Counted from the first letter of the stretch, positions 25,390 to 33,382 are shown. The stretch is 64,000 nt of DNA from Christensenellaceae bacterium (GCA_022846035.1 AP025580.1:1860001-1924000), one strand, 5' to 3'. Numbers and translations: made by a program. The notes: generated by a model from the letters alone, not told the origin.

Positions 25390-26613
25390 GTGAATCCACT
25401 TTTTGTAGGCATTGATGTGAGCAGCAGAAACAATGTGGCCTACCTGATGAAACCGGACGGCAGCAAGCACTCCAGCTTTTCCGTGCAGAATAACCTTGGC
25501 GGTGCTAAACTGTTGTCAGAGAGAATCGTGTCGGCACTGGAGGCCATGCAGCTCAGCGATGTGGTGATTGGCCTGGAGGCCACCTCCATCTACGGGAATA
25601 GCCTTGTCTATGCCCTCCGGGAGGATGGCAGCCTTGGCCGGTTCCAACGGAAGATCCATGTTCTGAATCCCAAGCAGGTACGGAAGTTCAAAGAAGCCTA
25701 CCCAGACCTACCCAAGAACGATTTCGTGGACGCCTTTGTGATTGCCGACCATCTCCGTTTCGGCAGGATTGCCAAGGAGGTCTATATGGACGACTACCGC
25801 TACCAGGCGCTCAAGACCCTCACCAGAGCCAGATTTGACGTTATCCAAAATCTGACCCGAGAGAAGCAGCGGTTTGCCAACTACTTATTCCTGAAATGCT
25901 CCGGTATGGCACAGGACAAAGACATTCAAAATACCAGCGCCACTACCATTGCGCTTATGGAGCGTTTTGAGACCGTGGATGACCTGGCGAATGCTGATCT
26001 GGACGAACTGACTGCTTTCCTTGATGAAAAGGGCAGGAACTTTGCTGATCCGGCAGCCAAAGCAAAAGCGATTCGGGCCGCTGCAAGAGATTCCTACCGC
26101 CTGCCTGTTACTGTGAACAATTCTGTAAATCAGGCGATGGCAGTCTCTATTGCTTCCATGCGGGCTTTGGAAAAGCAGGTCAAGGTACTGGATAAGGCTA
26201 TTGAACAGCAATTTGAAATTATCCCAAACACGCTGACGTCTATCCCTGGCATTGGCAAGGTCTATTCCGCCGGTATTATCGCCGAGATTGGCGACATTCG
26301 CCGCTTCAATTCCCAAGCCTCTGTCGCCAAGTTCGCTGGTCTTGTCTGGCACAAAAATCAGTCCGGTGAATTTGAAGCGGAGCATTCCCAAATGATTAAA
26401 TCCGGCAACCGATATCTCCGCTACTACCTGCTGGAAGCTGCCAACTCTGTGAGAAGATGCGACTCCGAATTCCGGCGCTACTATGACCTCAAATTCAAAG
26501 AGGTCAACAAGTACCAGCACAAACGCGCACTCGCTTTAACTGCCAGAAAACTGGTTCGGTTAGTCTTTCGGCTGCTGAAGGACAACCGCCTGTATATCCC
26601 GCCGGAGGGCTAA
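25390..26613 (+). CDS. IS110-family DEDD transposase
   Basis: 407 residues from GTG 25390, which has GGGGAGG 7-8 bases upstream. The longer open frame begins inside the non-coding leader. The N-terminal RuvC-like domain carries Asp9 (VGIDVSS), Glu63 (GLEATSIYG) and Asp111/Asp114 (KNDFVDAFVIADHLR). The C-terminal transposase_20 region has LTSIPGIGKVYSAGIIAEIGD with a helix-hairpin-helix look, and a KSGNRYLRYYLLEAA motif around the conserved Ser. All catalytic positions are present, so the element may be active. It inserts without classical inverted repeats, guided by bridge RNA in studied relatives. Confidence 0.93.
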   Translation: MNPLFVGIDVSSRNNVAYLMKPDGSKHSSFSVQNNLGGAKLLSERIVSALEAMQLSDVVIGLEATSIYGNSLVYALREDGSLGRFQRKIHVLNPKQVRKFKEAYPDLPKNDFVDAFVIADHLRFGRIAKEVYMDDYRYQALKTLTRARFDVIQNLTREKQRFANYLFLKCSGMAQDKDIQNTSATTIALMERFETVDDLANADLDELTAFLDEKGRNFADPAAKAKAIRAAARDSYRLPVTVNNSVNQAMAVSIASMRALEKQVKVLDKAIEQQFEIIPNTLTSIPGIGKVYSAGIIAEIGDIRRFNSQASVAKFAGLVWHKNQSGEFEAEHSQMIKSGNRYLRYYLLEAANSVRRCDSEFRRYYDLKFKEVNKYQHKRALALTARKLVRLVFRLLKDNRLYIPPEG

Positions 26614-26829
26614 GCATATCGCTTGCCGTTCTGACGTTTAGGCCCTGTTTCAAAAAACTCCGGGGCAGGGCTTTGGTTGGTGTTGCCTTTTTGCTGCCTA
26701 CTTAGCTGTTTCCATACTGTTTTACTCAAATTTTTCTTGTGTCACCCTCTTGATTTATTACCATTGGACTTCCTTTGTTTTTATTATATGAAGAAAAAGT
26801 ACTTGTCCCAAGTTTGCGAATAAGCGTGT

Positions 26830-26870
26830 AAAAAAATCCCTTTAAGAAAGGTTGTTCCTCTCTCAAAGGG
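26830..26870 (-). terminator. Strong intrinsic terminator after merR gene
   Basis: A 14-bp stem with two G-U pairs lies at 26838-26870. On the minus strand ATTTTTTT follows. It sits 12 bp beyond the merR stop. Confidence 0.85.
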
Positions 26871-26881
26871 TAATTAAACTT

Positions 26882-27766
26882 TTACTTAGAATTATCCTTT
26901 TTTATAACTAAGTTGTAGTTGCTATCATAATGCAGACCAAGTTCTCTACACATTCTATCATTCACCTTATCTAATGCTTCCTTATATTCTGCATACTGCG
27001 GAGATAGCGCCATCAAGTTAGGAATAAATATATCGTTATATCCTTTATCTTGGAACTCTTTCTGCATTTTTCTCTGTGCAACAAACGACGGGTGATATTT
27101 CATAATGCCAGTTTTTATTTTAGCACCTTTCAATACCATTTCTTTTAATCTTTCATATTCGCTTTCACTCATATCACGATAATAGGAAATCATTTCCTCT
27201 GCGGTTCTTGTTTCTTGAACAATCCCGTGCGCCATCTTCACACCTAATCCCATAATAAAAGGAACTTTCAATGTTGTATTATCACAATACTCTAAGATAT
27301 TCCGTAAGGCTTGCTTCTGCTCCGGAGTCTTTAACCTTACATTAAGAAATGGTTTGAAATGACTTTTTAAATATTCTCCCCATTCCTTTCCCGGTAGCAA
27401 AGACTCAATCGCATTTTCAACTGTTTGATAATCAAGTAACTCATTTGCTTTGTCCGCATTACCATCATCTATAAATTGCTTCAAAGCTTCGAGTTCTGAG
27501 TCTTGTAAAACTTTTTCCTGCAATTTTTCTTGATAAATACGAAGAAGAATGCTTTTATCGCCAGTTTTCAAAAGGCTCTGTATGTCTTTAATACCAATAC
27601 CGAGTTTTCTATATACTGAAATCTTTTTTAAAGTTTCAACATCTTGTGCAGAGTAGTTACGATAACCATTGCTATCTTTATCTACTGACAACAATCCTTT
27701 TTCTTCATAATACTTAACTGCACGCTTAGTCATTCCGACTTCATTTATAATCTCATTCAATAACAT
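26882..27766 (-). CDS. MerR-family transcriptional regulator (copy 1)
   Basis: 294 residues. I start at ATG 27766 (MLLNEIINEVGMTKRAVKYYEEKG) behind GGGAGGTG rather than at the longer frame. The N-terminal winged helix covers residues 1-70. A coiled-coil helix follows, then a ~190-residue effector-type domain ending in GYNDIFIPNLMALSPQYAEY. The same architecture is seen in the protein at 38011-38862, so these are paralogues. The gene is preceded by a MerR-type promoter with a 19-bp spacer and palindrome, implying self-regulation. No target gene lies next to it, and the ligand is unknown. Confidence 0.85.
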   Translation of the reverse strand: MLLNEIINEVGMTKRAVKYYEEKGLLSVDKDSNGYRNYSAQDVETLKKISVYRKLGIGIKDIQSLLKTGDKSILLRIYQEKLQEKVLQDSELEALKQFIDDGNADKANELLDYQTVENAIESLLPGKEWGEYLKSHFKPFLNVRLKTPEQKQALRNILEYCDNTTLKVPFIMGLGVKMAHGIVQETRTAEEMISYYRDMSESEYERLKEMVLKGAKIKTGIMKYHPSFVAQRKMQKEFQDKGYNDIFIPNLMALSPQYAEYKEALDKVNDRMCRELGLHYDSNYNLVIKKDNSK

Positions 27767-27789
27767 CGGATACACCTCCCTGTGATGAT

Positions 27790-27820
27790 AGTATAAGCGT
27801 GTACGCTGCGTACAGGTCAA
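27790..27820 (-). promoter_or_regulatory. MerR-type promoter, 19-bp spacer with palindrome
   Basis: On the minus strand TTGACC (27815-27820), a 19-base spacer and TATACT (27790-27795). The spacer holds TGTACGC-A-GCGTACA, a perfect 7-bp inverted repeat. An overlong spacer with a central palindrome is the classic MerR-activated design. Confidence 0.85.
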
Positions 27821-27841
27821 GAGTTTTTTCGTATTTCTTCT

Positions 27842-27874
27842 AAAAATGGACAATCCCCATTTAAGGGATTGCCC
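27842..27874 (-). terminator. Intrinsic terminator downstream of the metG remnant
   Basis: GGACAATCCC pairs with GGGATTGCCC (27848-27874) with one mismatch, and on the minus strand TTTTTA follows. Confidence 0.65.
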
Positions 27875-27929
27875 ATTTATTCCGTTAACTATGCGATTTT
27901 TTAGGCACTGCATACTTTCCTGCACCAAA

Positions 27930-27949
27930 TGATGTAAATTTGATGTAAA
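27930..27949. repeat. Direct repeat TGATGTAAA x2
   Basis: TGATGTAAA occurs at 27930-27938 and 27941-27949, 11 bases apart, in the gene-free strip between merR and the metG remnant. A further inverted repeat, CCGTTTTG/CAAAACGG, lies near 27986-28005. Paired short repeats like these occur at tyrosine-recombinase attachment regions. That assignment is only an inference. Confidence 0.3.
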
Positions 27950-28015
27950 AGTGTACTTTTGAGGCTTTTTCCGACTATGAAGTACATCCCGTTTTGCAAC
28001 CCAAAACGGTACATC

Positions 28016-28486
28016 TTAATATAGCTTTGCGCCTGCCGGAATGTGATTGTCCACCATCAGAAGATGGAGCTTTTCTTTGCCTTCCTCACTGTGTACTGCC
28101 GAAATCAGCATACCGCAGGAGTCGATGCCCATCATCGGTCTTGGCGGCAGGTTGACGATTGCGATACAGGTCTTGCCGACCAGCTCCTCCGGCTCATAAT
28201 AGGCGTGGATACCGCTTAAAATAACCCTTTCTTCGCCTGTACCGTCGTCCAGCGTGAACTTCAAAAGCTTTTTTGACTTCGGCACAACTTCGCAGGCAAG
28301 TACCTTGACTGCTCTGAAATCAGACTTACTGAAAGTCTCAAAATCCACGAAATCCTTGAACAAAGGCTCGATTTCCACTTTGGAAAAGTCGATCTTTTCA
28401 GGCTCTGCCTTTACATCATTTGAGACGGTTTCAGGAGTATTATTTACTACATCATTTCCCGCATTTACATCTTTCAAGGGTTTCAT
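28016..28486 (-). pseudogene. metG: Methionyl-tRNA synthetase C-terminal fragment
   Basis: A 156-codon frame encodes only the end of MetRS. It has a linker (PEKIDFSKVEIEPLFKDF) and the C-terminal tRNA-binding OB-fold (FRAVKVLACEVVPKSKKLLKF, EERVILSGIHAYYEPEELVGK, PMMGIDSCGMLISA). The catalytic Rossmann domain with HIGH and KMSKS is absent. The reading frame stays open a little further upstream with plausible MetRS residues (LRLVTKIPTM) and then meets a stop at 28532-28534. This fits truncation by the adjoining element end. A free-standing tRNA-binding protein is the alternative, but no ribosome site supports the ATG. Confidence 0.7.
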
Positions 28487-28566
28487 TGTGGGGATTTTCG
28501 TGACCAGTCTTAGATAAGCTCCGCTTAGCGTCTATAAGTCCCGACCGGCATCTACTCATTTGAAGC

Positions 28567-28643
28567 TGGGGTAAGCTCAGTTACGCCTAATTCAGATGGC
28601 GGAAAATCTAATGGCGTAAGCCGTGGAGTAAGCTGGCGTAAGG
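28567..28643. repeat. Four TGGNGTAAG direct repeats, possible integrase arm sites
   Basis: TGGGGTAAG is at 28567, TGGCGTAAG at 28612, TGGAGTAAG at 28624 and TGGCGTAAG at 28634. They lie between the metG break and the zinc-ribbon terminator, on the integrase side of the right ICE. Tn916-type integrases bind short direct repeats near element ends through their N-terminal domain. Confidence 0.45.
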
Positions 28644-28664
28644 TGGCTTCATTTTTTTGAAAAC

Positions 28665-28716
28665 AAGCCGTGTGCTATACTGAAACTAATCGCTAAAACA
28701 GTATAACACACGGCTT
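28665..28716 (-). terminator. Long inverted repeat terminator after zinc-ribbon copy 2
   Basis: Two 18-nt arms (28665-28682 and 28699-28716) pair with one mismatch, starting AAGCCGTGTG. The arm length is unusual for a simple terminator. It lies 8 bp beyond the zinc-ribbon stop. Confidence 0.65.
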
Positions 28717-28724
28717 AACAAAAC

Positions 28725-30146
28725 TCAATATTTTCCGTTCAGTTCACAAACATTTCGATTTTTCCATTCTAAAAACCTCTCTCGAAGCACTTGAACATCG
28801 TGCTCGGAATCCGTATGGAGGTAGATATGATTGCGGATAAATAGCGTTTTGATTTCCGCCGCCATTTGCGAAGTATCCGTAGTTCTTTTAATAAGGTAGT
28901 AACTCAGCCGGTTACTTTGACATATGTGAGCTTTCACGCTTTGCTCTCTTTTCTCTGTCACGGTTGCTCCGGCAATATCGACCGCACAATGTAATTCAGG
29001 GAGGTATGCAACAAGTCGCATTCCAAGCTCCGAGTCGCTATTGCTTTTGACCGTAATGCCGTTCTGTGCTCCATACATCATTATCAGCATCTGCGGGAGA
29101 GCCTGTTGAAACTCCGCTTCACATTGAGGGCAACCCTTTTGCTCAATAGTTCTATCTGTGATTTTGGCACGGTAAGAGTGTCCTGCCCCGCATTTCCACC
29201 AAACGACCTTCATTGAGTTTCTCGATACATTGCTCGGTGTCCACTTGGCGTTCTTTTCATAGTCCCATTCTGAGAGTAAGTGAGGATCAGTTGTTCCAAA
29301 ATCATTATAGCCTTGCAGAACGGCTCTCTCAGCACAAACAGGACACATACCGCCTTTGACCCGTGCTTTGACGACGGCTTTCCATTCATAGCCGCAGGTA
29401 TTGCATTTCCACCAAACATTCTTAGTTGACTTCTCATTGACCGCATCGGGAGTTAACGGCAGGTTTTTATCCGACCACTCTATGGCAAGCGACGGGAACT
29501 TCGTTTGCAGGTCATTAAAGCCTTTGAGTAGCTTTATCCCACTACAATAGGGACACTGACTTCCTCCTGCACGGGTTGAAATCAATGTGTTCCATTCGTG
29601 ACCCAAGTGACATTTCCACCAAACTTTAATATTCTTGAAAGCCGTAACCTGATCCGGCGTCAGCGGAAGATTGCGCTCTGACCACTCCGCAGCGATTTCA
29701 GGGAAACGGCTTGCCAAGTCGTTGAAGCCCGGTAGCACAAAGTTGTGTGAGCAGTAGGGACAACCCGTACCGTTCACCGTCCGGCTTTTCACGGATGCCG
29801 TCCATTCGTGTCCGAGCTTGCACTGCCATATTACCTTCCTGTGCGTAGCCGCTGTAATCATCGACGGTCTTAGCGGCTCATTCTTGGGCGACCATTCCTT
29901 CGCAAGCTCAGGGAACTTACTTTCAAAGTCGTTATAACCTCGAAGCACCCTCGCTCCCGAACATATTGGACATTGCTCGCCTGCGGAGCGAGCTTTAATG
30001 CTTGTCTGCCATTCGTGACCGCAAACCCCTTTCCACCACACAGTTTTATTAGACCCAAAGGTCACTGTATCAGGAGTCAACGGGAAGTTCTTTTCTGACC
30101 ATTCTGATACAAGATGCGGTCGCATCCTGCTTAAACTATTCTCCAT
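28725..30146 (-). CDS. Five-repeat zinc-ribbon protein with degenerate nuclease-like tail (copy 2)
   Basis: 473 residues, paralogous to 23646-25046. Five ~69-residue PF14311-type repeats each carry an EWS start, a VWWKC-x-x-GHxW motif and a CPxC knuckle. A ~120-residue tail follows, with LGMRLVAYLPELHCAVDIAG and HICQSNRLSYYLIKR, again like a Vsr-type fold with altered acidic residues. ATG 30146 has GGAG nine bases upstream. An ATG five codons earlier is possible. It sits between integrase and presumed element end, the usual place for accessory cargo. Its partner lies at the matching side of the neighbouring ICE. Confidence 0.75.
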   Translation of the reverse strand: MENSLSRMRPHLVSEWSEKNFPLTPDTVTFGSNKTVWWKGVCGHEWQTSIKARSAGEQCPICSGARVLRGYNDFESKFPELAKEWSPKNEPLRPSMITAATHRKVIWQCKLGHEWTASVKSRTVNGTGCPYCSHNFVLPGFNDLASRFPEIAAEWSERNLPLTPDQVTAFKNIKVWWKCHLGHEWNTLISTRAGGSQCPYCSGIKLLKGFNDLQTKFPSLAIEWSDKNLPLTPDAVNEKSTKNVWWKCNTCGYEWKAVVKARVKGGMCPVCAERAVLQGYNDFGTTDPHLLSEWDYEKNAKWTPSNVSRNSMKVVWWKCGAGHSYRAKITDRTIEQKGCPQCEAEFQQALPQMLIMMYGAQNGITVKSNSDSELGMRLVAYLPELHCAVDIAGATVTEKREQSVKAHICQSNRLSYYLIKRTTDTSQMAAEIKTLFIRNHIYLHTDSEHDVQVLRERFLEWKNRNVCELNGKY

Positions 30147-30214
30147 ATCTGAACGCTCCATTTCTCATTACTGCTTATAGTATAATTTCCATCCTCAGTT
30201 TTGAGAAATGTGCG

Positions 30215-30258
30215 AAAAAGGGAAAGCACTCTGCGAATTACTCACAGAGTGCTTTCCC
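30215..30258 (-). terminator. Intrinsic terminator of the integrase gene
   Basis: A perfect 14-bp stem (30220-30233 with 30245-30258, GGGAAAGCACTCTG type) abuts the integrase stop, and TTTTT follows on the minus strand. Confidence 0.9.
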
Positions 30259-30259
30259 T

Positions 30260-31513
30260 TCAAGTTTCCAGCTTGGTTGTCATATAGTCGTCAAAGGCGG
30301 TGATCTCTTTCTTTTTCAGAGCGTCGGTCACATCAACATAGATATTCATCGTCGTCGATACATCAGCGTGTCCCAAGATGCTCTGAATGAATTTGAGGTT
30401 TGCTCCCGACTCACATAGCCTTGTTGCGAATGTGTGCCGGAGAATGTGGCAACTGAACTGTGGCAGCAGAACCGGATCAGAGTCTGCTCCATATTTTTCG
30501 AGGATTTCATCATTACAATCTCGCATCATACGACGGAGTGCTTTGTTGAGGTTTCCTTGATTTTGAACATCCCCGTAACGGTTGACAAAAATAAAGTCGT
30601 CATAGCCGTCCACTCGGCTCTTGCTGCTGATTTCAGCCTGAGATTGAAACTCTCGCTCCATTAAGAAGGCTTGTTTCACCCCCTCTGTCATCGGGATTTC
30701 TCGCTCACCGGCTTTTGTCTTGGGCGTGTTGATGGAGAAGTAGCAGCCCTTTTCGTCACGGTGATTATAATAGACAAGCGTGTGGTTGACTCGGATAATG
30801 CCCTTTTTCAAGTCAATGTCGCTCCAGCGAAGCCCGGTGATCTCACCAACTCGCATCCCCGTGTTTGCCATAACATAGAACACGGGATACCAATGGGTGT
30901 CTTTGGGGTGGCTGAGCATATAGTCAAAGAACAATTTCTGCTGAGCCACGGTCAATGCCTCTTTCTTCTCACGCTCAAAGCCGTGGGAGAGCTTCAGTTC
31001 TTTGAGCATATTGTCTGTTGGGTTTTGTCGAATCATTCCATCATCGACTGCCACTTGAAAGACTTGATGGAGTACATTATGGACATTATCTATCGTGGCA
31101 ATCTTCAGAACCTTGCCGTCAGCAAGGGAGTTGTAGAACTTCCGCACATCAGACTTTTTTACTTGGACAAGTCGGTTCTTTCCGAAAGACGGTTTTACAA
31201 ACAGCTCATACATATAAATATAATTCTTGAATGTGCTATCCTTGATTCCCCTTTTGAGCTGACACCAAAGATCGAACATCTCATTTACAGTGATGCTTTT
31301 GACATCCGACCGTATTCCGTCGTGCTTGTCCACGATGATCTGTTCTTCCTGCTCTCTTAGCTTTTCCAGCGTCGGAGCATAAATAGAATGCCTTTTTCCG
31401 TCAGGCGTTGACCAACGGTACGCATAAGTGCCGTTGGGACGCTGGGTTTCTCCTGTTTTAAGTCGGGTACGGTTGCTGTCGAACCTTACGCCGACCTGTT
31501 TCTTTTTAGTCAT
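30260..31513 (-). CDS. int: Tyrosine integrase (Tn916-type)
   Basis: 417 residues. The N-terminal arm-binding domain covers residues ~1-75 (RWSTPDGKRHSIYAPTLEKLREQE). A SAM-like core-binding domain spans ~80-175. The catalytic domain has Arg in NTGMRVGEITGLRW (~219), HILRHTFATR (~358) and the nucleophile Tyr in MNIYVDV (~390). It catalyses excision and integration of the right ICE. Two excisionase genes lie directly upstream with 14-bp spacing, and a terminator follows. All active-site residues are present. Confidence 0.96.
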   Translation of the reverse strand: MTKKKQVGVRFDSNRTRLKTGETQRPNGTYAYRWSTPDGKRHSIYAPTLEKLREQEEQIIVDKHDGIRSDVKSITVNEMFDLWCQLKRGIKDSTFKNYIYMYELFVKPSFGKNRLVQVKKSDVRKFYNSLADGKVLKIATIDNVHNVLHQVFQVAVDDGMIRQNPTDNMLKELKLSHGFEREKKEALTVAQQKLFFDYMLSHPKDTHWYPVFYVMANTGMRVGEITGLRWSDIDLKKGIIRVNHTLVYYNHRDEKGCYFSINTPKTKAGEREIPMTEGVKQAFLMEREFQSQAEISSKSRVDGYDDFIFVNRYGDVQNQGNLNKALRRMMRDCNDEILEKYGADSDPVLLPQFSCHILRHTFATRLCESGANLKFIQSILGHADVSTTMNIYVDVTDALKKKEITAFDDYMTTKLET

Positions 31514-31527
31514 AGTAACCTCCTGTT

Positions 31528-31740
31528 TTAGATTGAGAAGCTCTTAATCAGGAACTCCTCTAATTGCTTGCGCTTTAGAAGCCTTTTTGTACCGACCCAT
31601 AGAACGAAGTCACACGACTCACGATTCGACAACTCACGAAGTTTATCCGTTCCGATACCAGTGTAAGCGGCGGCTTCTTCTAAAGTCAGGTTCATTCTCT
31701 CCCAAAGGGGAACTCGGTTATCTTTTTCCTGCTTGGTCAT
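31528..31740 (-). CDS. xis: Excisionase, copy 2 (int-proximal)
   Basis: A 70-residue Tn916-Xis-like winged-helix protein starting at ATG 31740 behind GGAGG. The longer frame upstream is less likely. The core is VPLWERMNLTLEEAAAYTGIG, KLRELSNRE and TKRLLKRKQLEEFL. Excisionases bend DNA at element ends to favour excision. It is a close paralogue of the neighbour at 31834-32046, with the same motifs in the same order, showing a tandem gene duplication. Confidence 0.85.
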   Translation of the reverse strand: MTKQEKDNRVPLWERMNLTLEEAAAYTGIGTDKLRELSNRESCDFVLWVGTKRLLKRKQLEEFLIKSFSI

Positions 31741-31799
31741 ATCGGTTTCCTCCTTCATTTTCGTTTGGCTTTAGGATACCGATAACCACCGTTTGGGAC

Positions 31800-31828
31800 A
31801 ACGATGCGATTTTGCGAATCGCATCGTT
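31800..31828. other. Perfect 12-bp hairpin between the two xis genes
   Basis: AACGATGCGATT (31800-31811) and AATCGCATCGTT (31817-31828) around a 5-base loop. There is no T tract on the minus strand, so it is more likely an RNA-stabilising or processing hairpin than a terminator. Confidence 0.5.
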
Positions 31829-31833
31829 GATTA

Positions 31834-32046
31834 TTAGATTGAATATGCTCTTTCCAAAAACTCATCGAGCTTTTTCCTTTTGATGAGCCGCTTTGTGCCG
31901 TTCCACAAGACAAACTCGCAATCCTCTCTATCGGACAGCTCTCGTAGCTTATCTGCTCCAATCCCTGAGTAGGCTGCCGCTTCATAAACGGTGAGGTTTG
32001 TTTTTTCCCAAAGAGGAACGGCATAGTCCTTACTGGGCTTTCCCAT
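31834..32046 (-). CDS. xis: Excisionase, copy 1
   Basis: A 70-residue Xis-like protein: VPLWEKTNLTVYEAAAYSGIG, KLRELSDREDCEFVLWNGTKRLIKRKKLDEFL. It overlaps the end of the upstream gene (32030-32521) by 17 bp, indicating coupling. It is paired with a second excisionase nearer to int. The two may bind opposite ends, or one may be a redundant or regulatory copy. Confidence 0.85.
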   Translation of the reverse strand: MGKPSKDYAVPLWEKTNLTVYEAAAYSGIGADKLRELSDREDCEFVLWNGTKRLIKRKKLDEFLERAYSI

Positions 32047-32521
32047 TCGTGCCGCCCTCCTTATGCTTCATAGCCTTGCGTAACTCCGAAAGGTTTGAAT
32101 AACGATATTCTCGACTGTTGTACTCATCGGATTTGTAGAAAGCTGCGGTGACTCCATCAAAAATTCGAAGTAAAGCACCCTCATTCAGATCTTCGGTTGC
32201 AAGGATTTCCCTTACGGTCACTCCACTTAAAGGCTGGTGTTTCTTTTTCCATTCCCGATACGAGAAATACTGGTCGATCTCGTCGTTATAAATACCTTCG
32301 TCAATCCGTCTGTCCGGCTGGAGAAGGTGGTAAATACAAAGAAGCATTTCTTCAGCCCTATTATTATTGATGCGGCTAATGTTCAGCAGGTCGAATACAC
32401 GCAAGTCAACGACATCCTTGACCTGACGAAAACCGACATCAACAAACGGGTTTGCGACCTTATACTCATCAACCTTTCTCCATTTTGGAGAGTCGAATTT
32501 GACCATCATTACTTGTTTCAT
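32030..32521 (-). CDS. Conserved ICE protein upstream of xis
   Basis: 163 residues starting at ATG 32521 behind GGAG. I do not recognise a named domain. Visible features are KWRKVDEYKVANPFVDVGFRQVKDVVDLRVFDLL, a Tyr-rich DEIDQYFSYREWKKKH helix and a GALLRIFDGVTAAFYKSDEYN segment. There is no signal or membrane helix. It sits in the recombination operon between the sigma-like gene and the excisionases. A regulatory or recombination accessory role is inferred from position only. Confidence 0.6.
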   Translation of the reverse strand: MKQVMMVKFDSPKWRKVDEYKVANPFVDVGFRQVKDVVDLRVFDLLNISRINNNRAEEMLLCIYHLLQPDRRIDEGIYNDEIDQYFSYREWKKKHQPLSGVTVREILATEDLNEGALLRIFDGVTAAFYKSDEYNSREYRYSNLSELRKAMKHKEGGTNGKAQ

Positions 32522-32602
32522 TATCTATGCTCCTATCTGTTTGCGTTTTTTGCTCTCTACTAACCAACTGGGAAATTTTTTTCGATTTGTACGAAGCAAA
32601 TT

Positions 32603-33166
32603 TTAATTTGGGAGCATTTTTTTGAGTTTTTTCAGGGCAACAGTCAGTTGATGATTAATTGTCGTTACAGCTACTCCGTGGCGCCGTGCATATTCTCGCT
32701 GTCCTATGGGGTCATCACAAAGATATAAACTGGTCATCAAGTTAATCTCGGCAGGTGACAATTTTGCCACGGCTGCGTAGAGGGTGCTTTTCTCCTCCTT
32801 TTTGAGAATGGCATCAATGACGGAACAATCTTGATCCACCAGCAGTTCCTCGCCAGACATATCATCTTCTGTGGTTGTCTGTGTGTTATAGGAAAACACC
32901 GTCATCCCGGACTGTTTCTCGATTGACGCAAGATAATCGTGTCTATCCTTTTCAGATCGCCACTGTTTTGCGGTTTCGGTTCCACATTCTGCGATGATGA
33001 TCACATCGTCAACAGAGCAAGCGTCTAACTGCCCAAAACGATCTCTTCGTTTCTGCCCTTCCGGGGTCTGAATGAAGTTCATAAACTCGAAGCTGTTCAT
33101 TACGAGCCAGTTATTGCCGTCAGCGGGCAGTTCGGGGTTCTTTTTGACAAGGTATATTTTTCTCAT
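32603..33166 (-). CDS. Sigma-70 region 4-like regulator
   Basis: 187 residues. The C-terminal ~60 residues read as a sigma region-4 helix-turn-helix (KLSPAEINLMTSLYLCDDPIGQREYARRHGVAVTTINHQLTVALKKLKK). The N-terminal part (RKIYLVKKNPELPADGNNWLVMNSFEFMNFIQTPEG) is family-specific and lacks region 2, so it probably does not replace the housekeeping sigma alone. Similar sigma-like ORFs sit before xis/int in Tn916 relatives and help control excision. GGAGATT lies before ATG 33166. Two tandem terminators upstream make its expression conditional. Confidence 0.8.
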   Translation of the reverse strand: MRKIYLVKKNPELPADGNNWLVMNSFEFMNFIQTPEGQKRRDRFGQLDACSVDDVIIIAECGTETAKQWRSEKDRHDYLASIEKQSGMTVFSYNTQTTTEDDMSGEELLVDQDCSVIDAILKKEEKSTLYAAVAKLSPAEINLMTSLYLCDDPIGQREYARRHGVAVTTINHQLTVALKKLKKMLPN

Positions 33167-33264
33167 TACCGTAATCTCCTTTGAATTTTGAATTTGGTGT
33201 TCGGGTTCAAAATTCGGAGATCACGGATATTCAGCGATATAGCAGAGCCACTTGTTCAACATAG

Positions 33265-33302
33265 AAAAAGGCTTCCTTTCAGAGATTTCTCTGCCGGAAG
33301 CC
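33265..33302 (-). terminator. Tandem terminator 2 upstream of sigma-like gene
   Basis: GGCTTCC (33270-33276) pairs with GGAAGCC (33296-33302), with an inner AGAG/CTCT stem. TTTTTCTATG follows on the minus strand. Confidence 0.7.
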
Positions 33303-33323
33303 CTTGGTCGGTTGTTCTTGCCG

Positions 33324-33382
33324 AAAAAAAGAAGCCACCGGCAAGACAGGGTAAGCCTATGGCTTACTGTCTTGTCGGTGGC
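33324..33382 (-). terminator. Tandem terminator 1 upstream of sigma-like gene (very long stem)
   Basis: Arms at 33334-33357 and 33361-33382 form a stem of about 22-24 bp beginning GCCACCG with only a few mismatches and a TAT loop. TTTTTTT follows on the minus strand. It lies between the zinc-finger gene and the sigma-like gene. Confidence 0.85.

Larger units (their letters stand above)
25081..26700 (+). mobile_element. IS110-family insertion sequence (ends approximate)
   Basis: It comprises a DEDD transposase gene (25390-26613) with about 300 bp of non-coding sequence before it and a short tail with a GCCCTG/CAGGGC hairpin (26642-26671). The transposase codons are more GC-rich than the adjacent MerR gene, consistent with recent arrival. 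IS110 elements lack long inverted ends, so the exact boundaries cannot be read here. The left end must lie between the zinc-ribbon gene start at 25046 and about 25100. Confidence 0.7.

Noticed and set aside
27767-27928. 54-codon N-terminal extension of merR copy 1
   Set aside because: It runs through the 19-bp-spacer promoter. The ATG at 27766 has a strong ribosome site and begins the family's normal N-terminus.
28665-28716. Long inverted repeat considered as an IS end or CRISPR repeat
   Set aside because: Single pair with a 16-base loop directly after a stop codon. Best explained as a terminator. No repeat-spacer array is present anywhere in the window.
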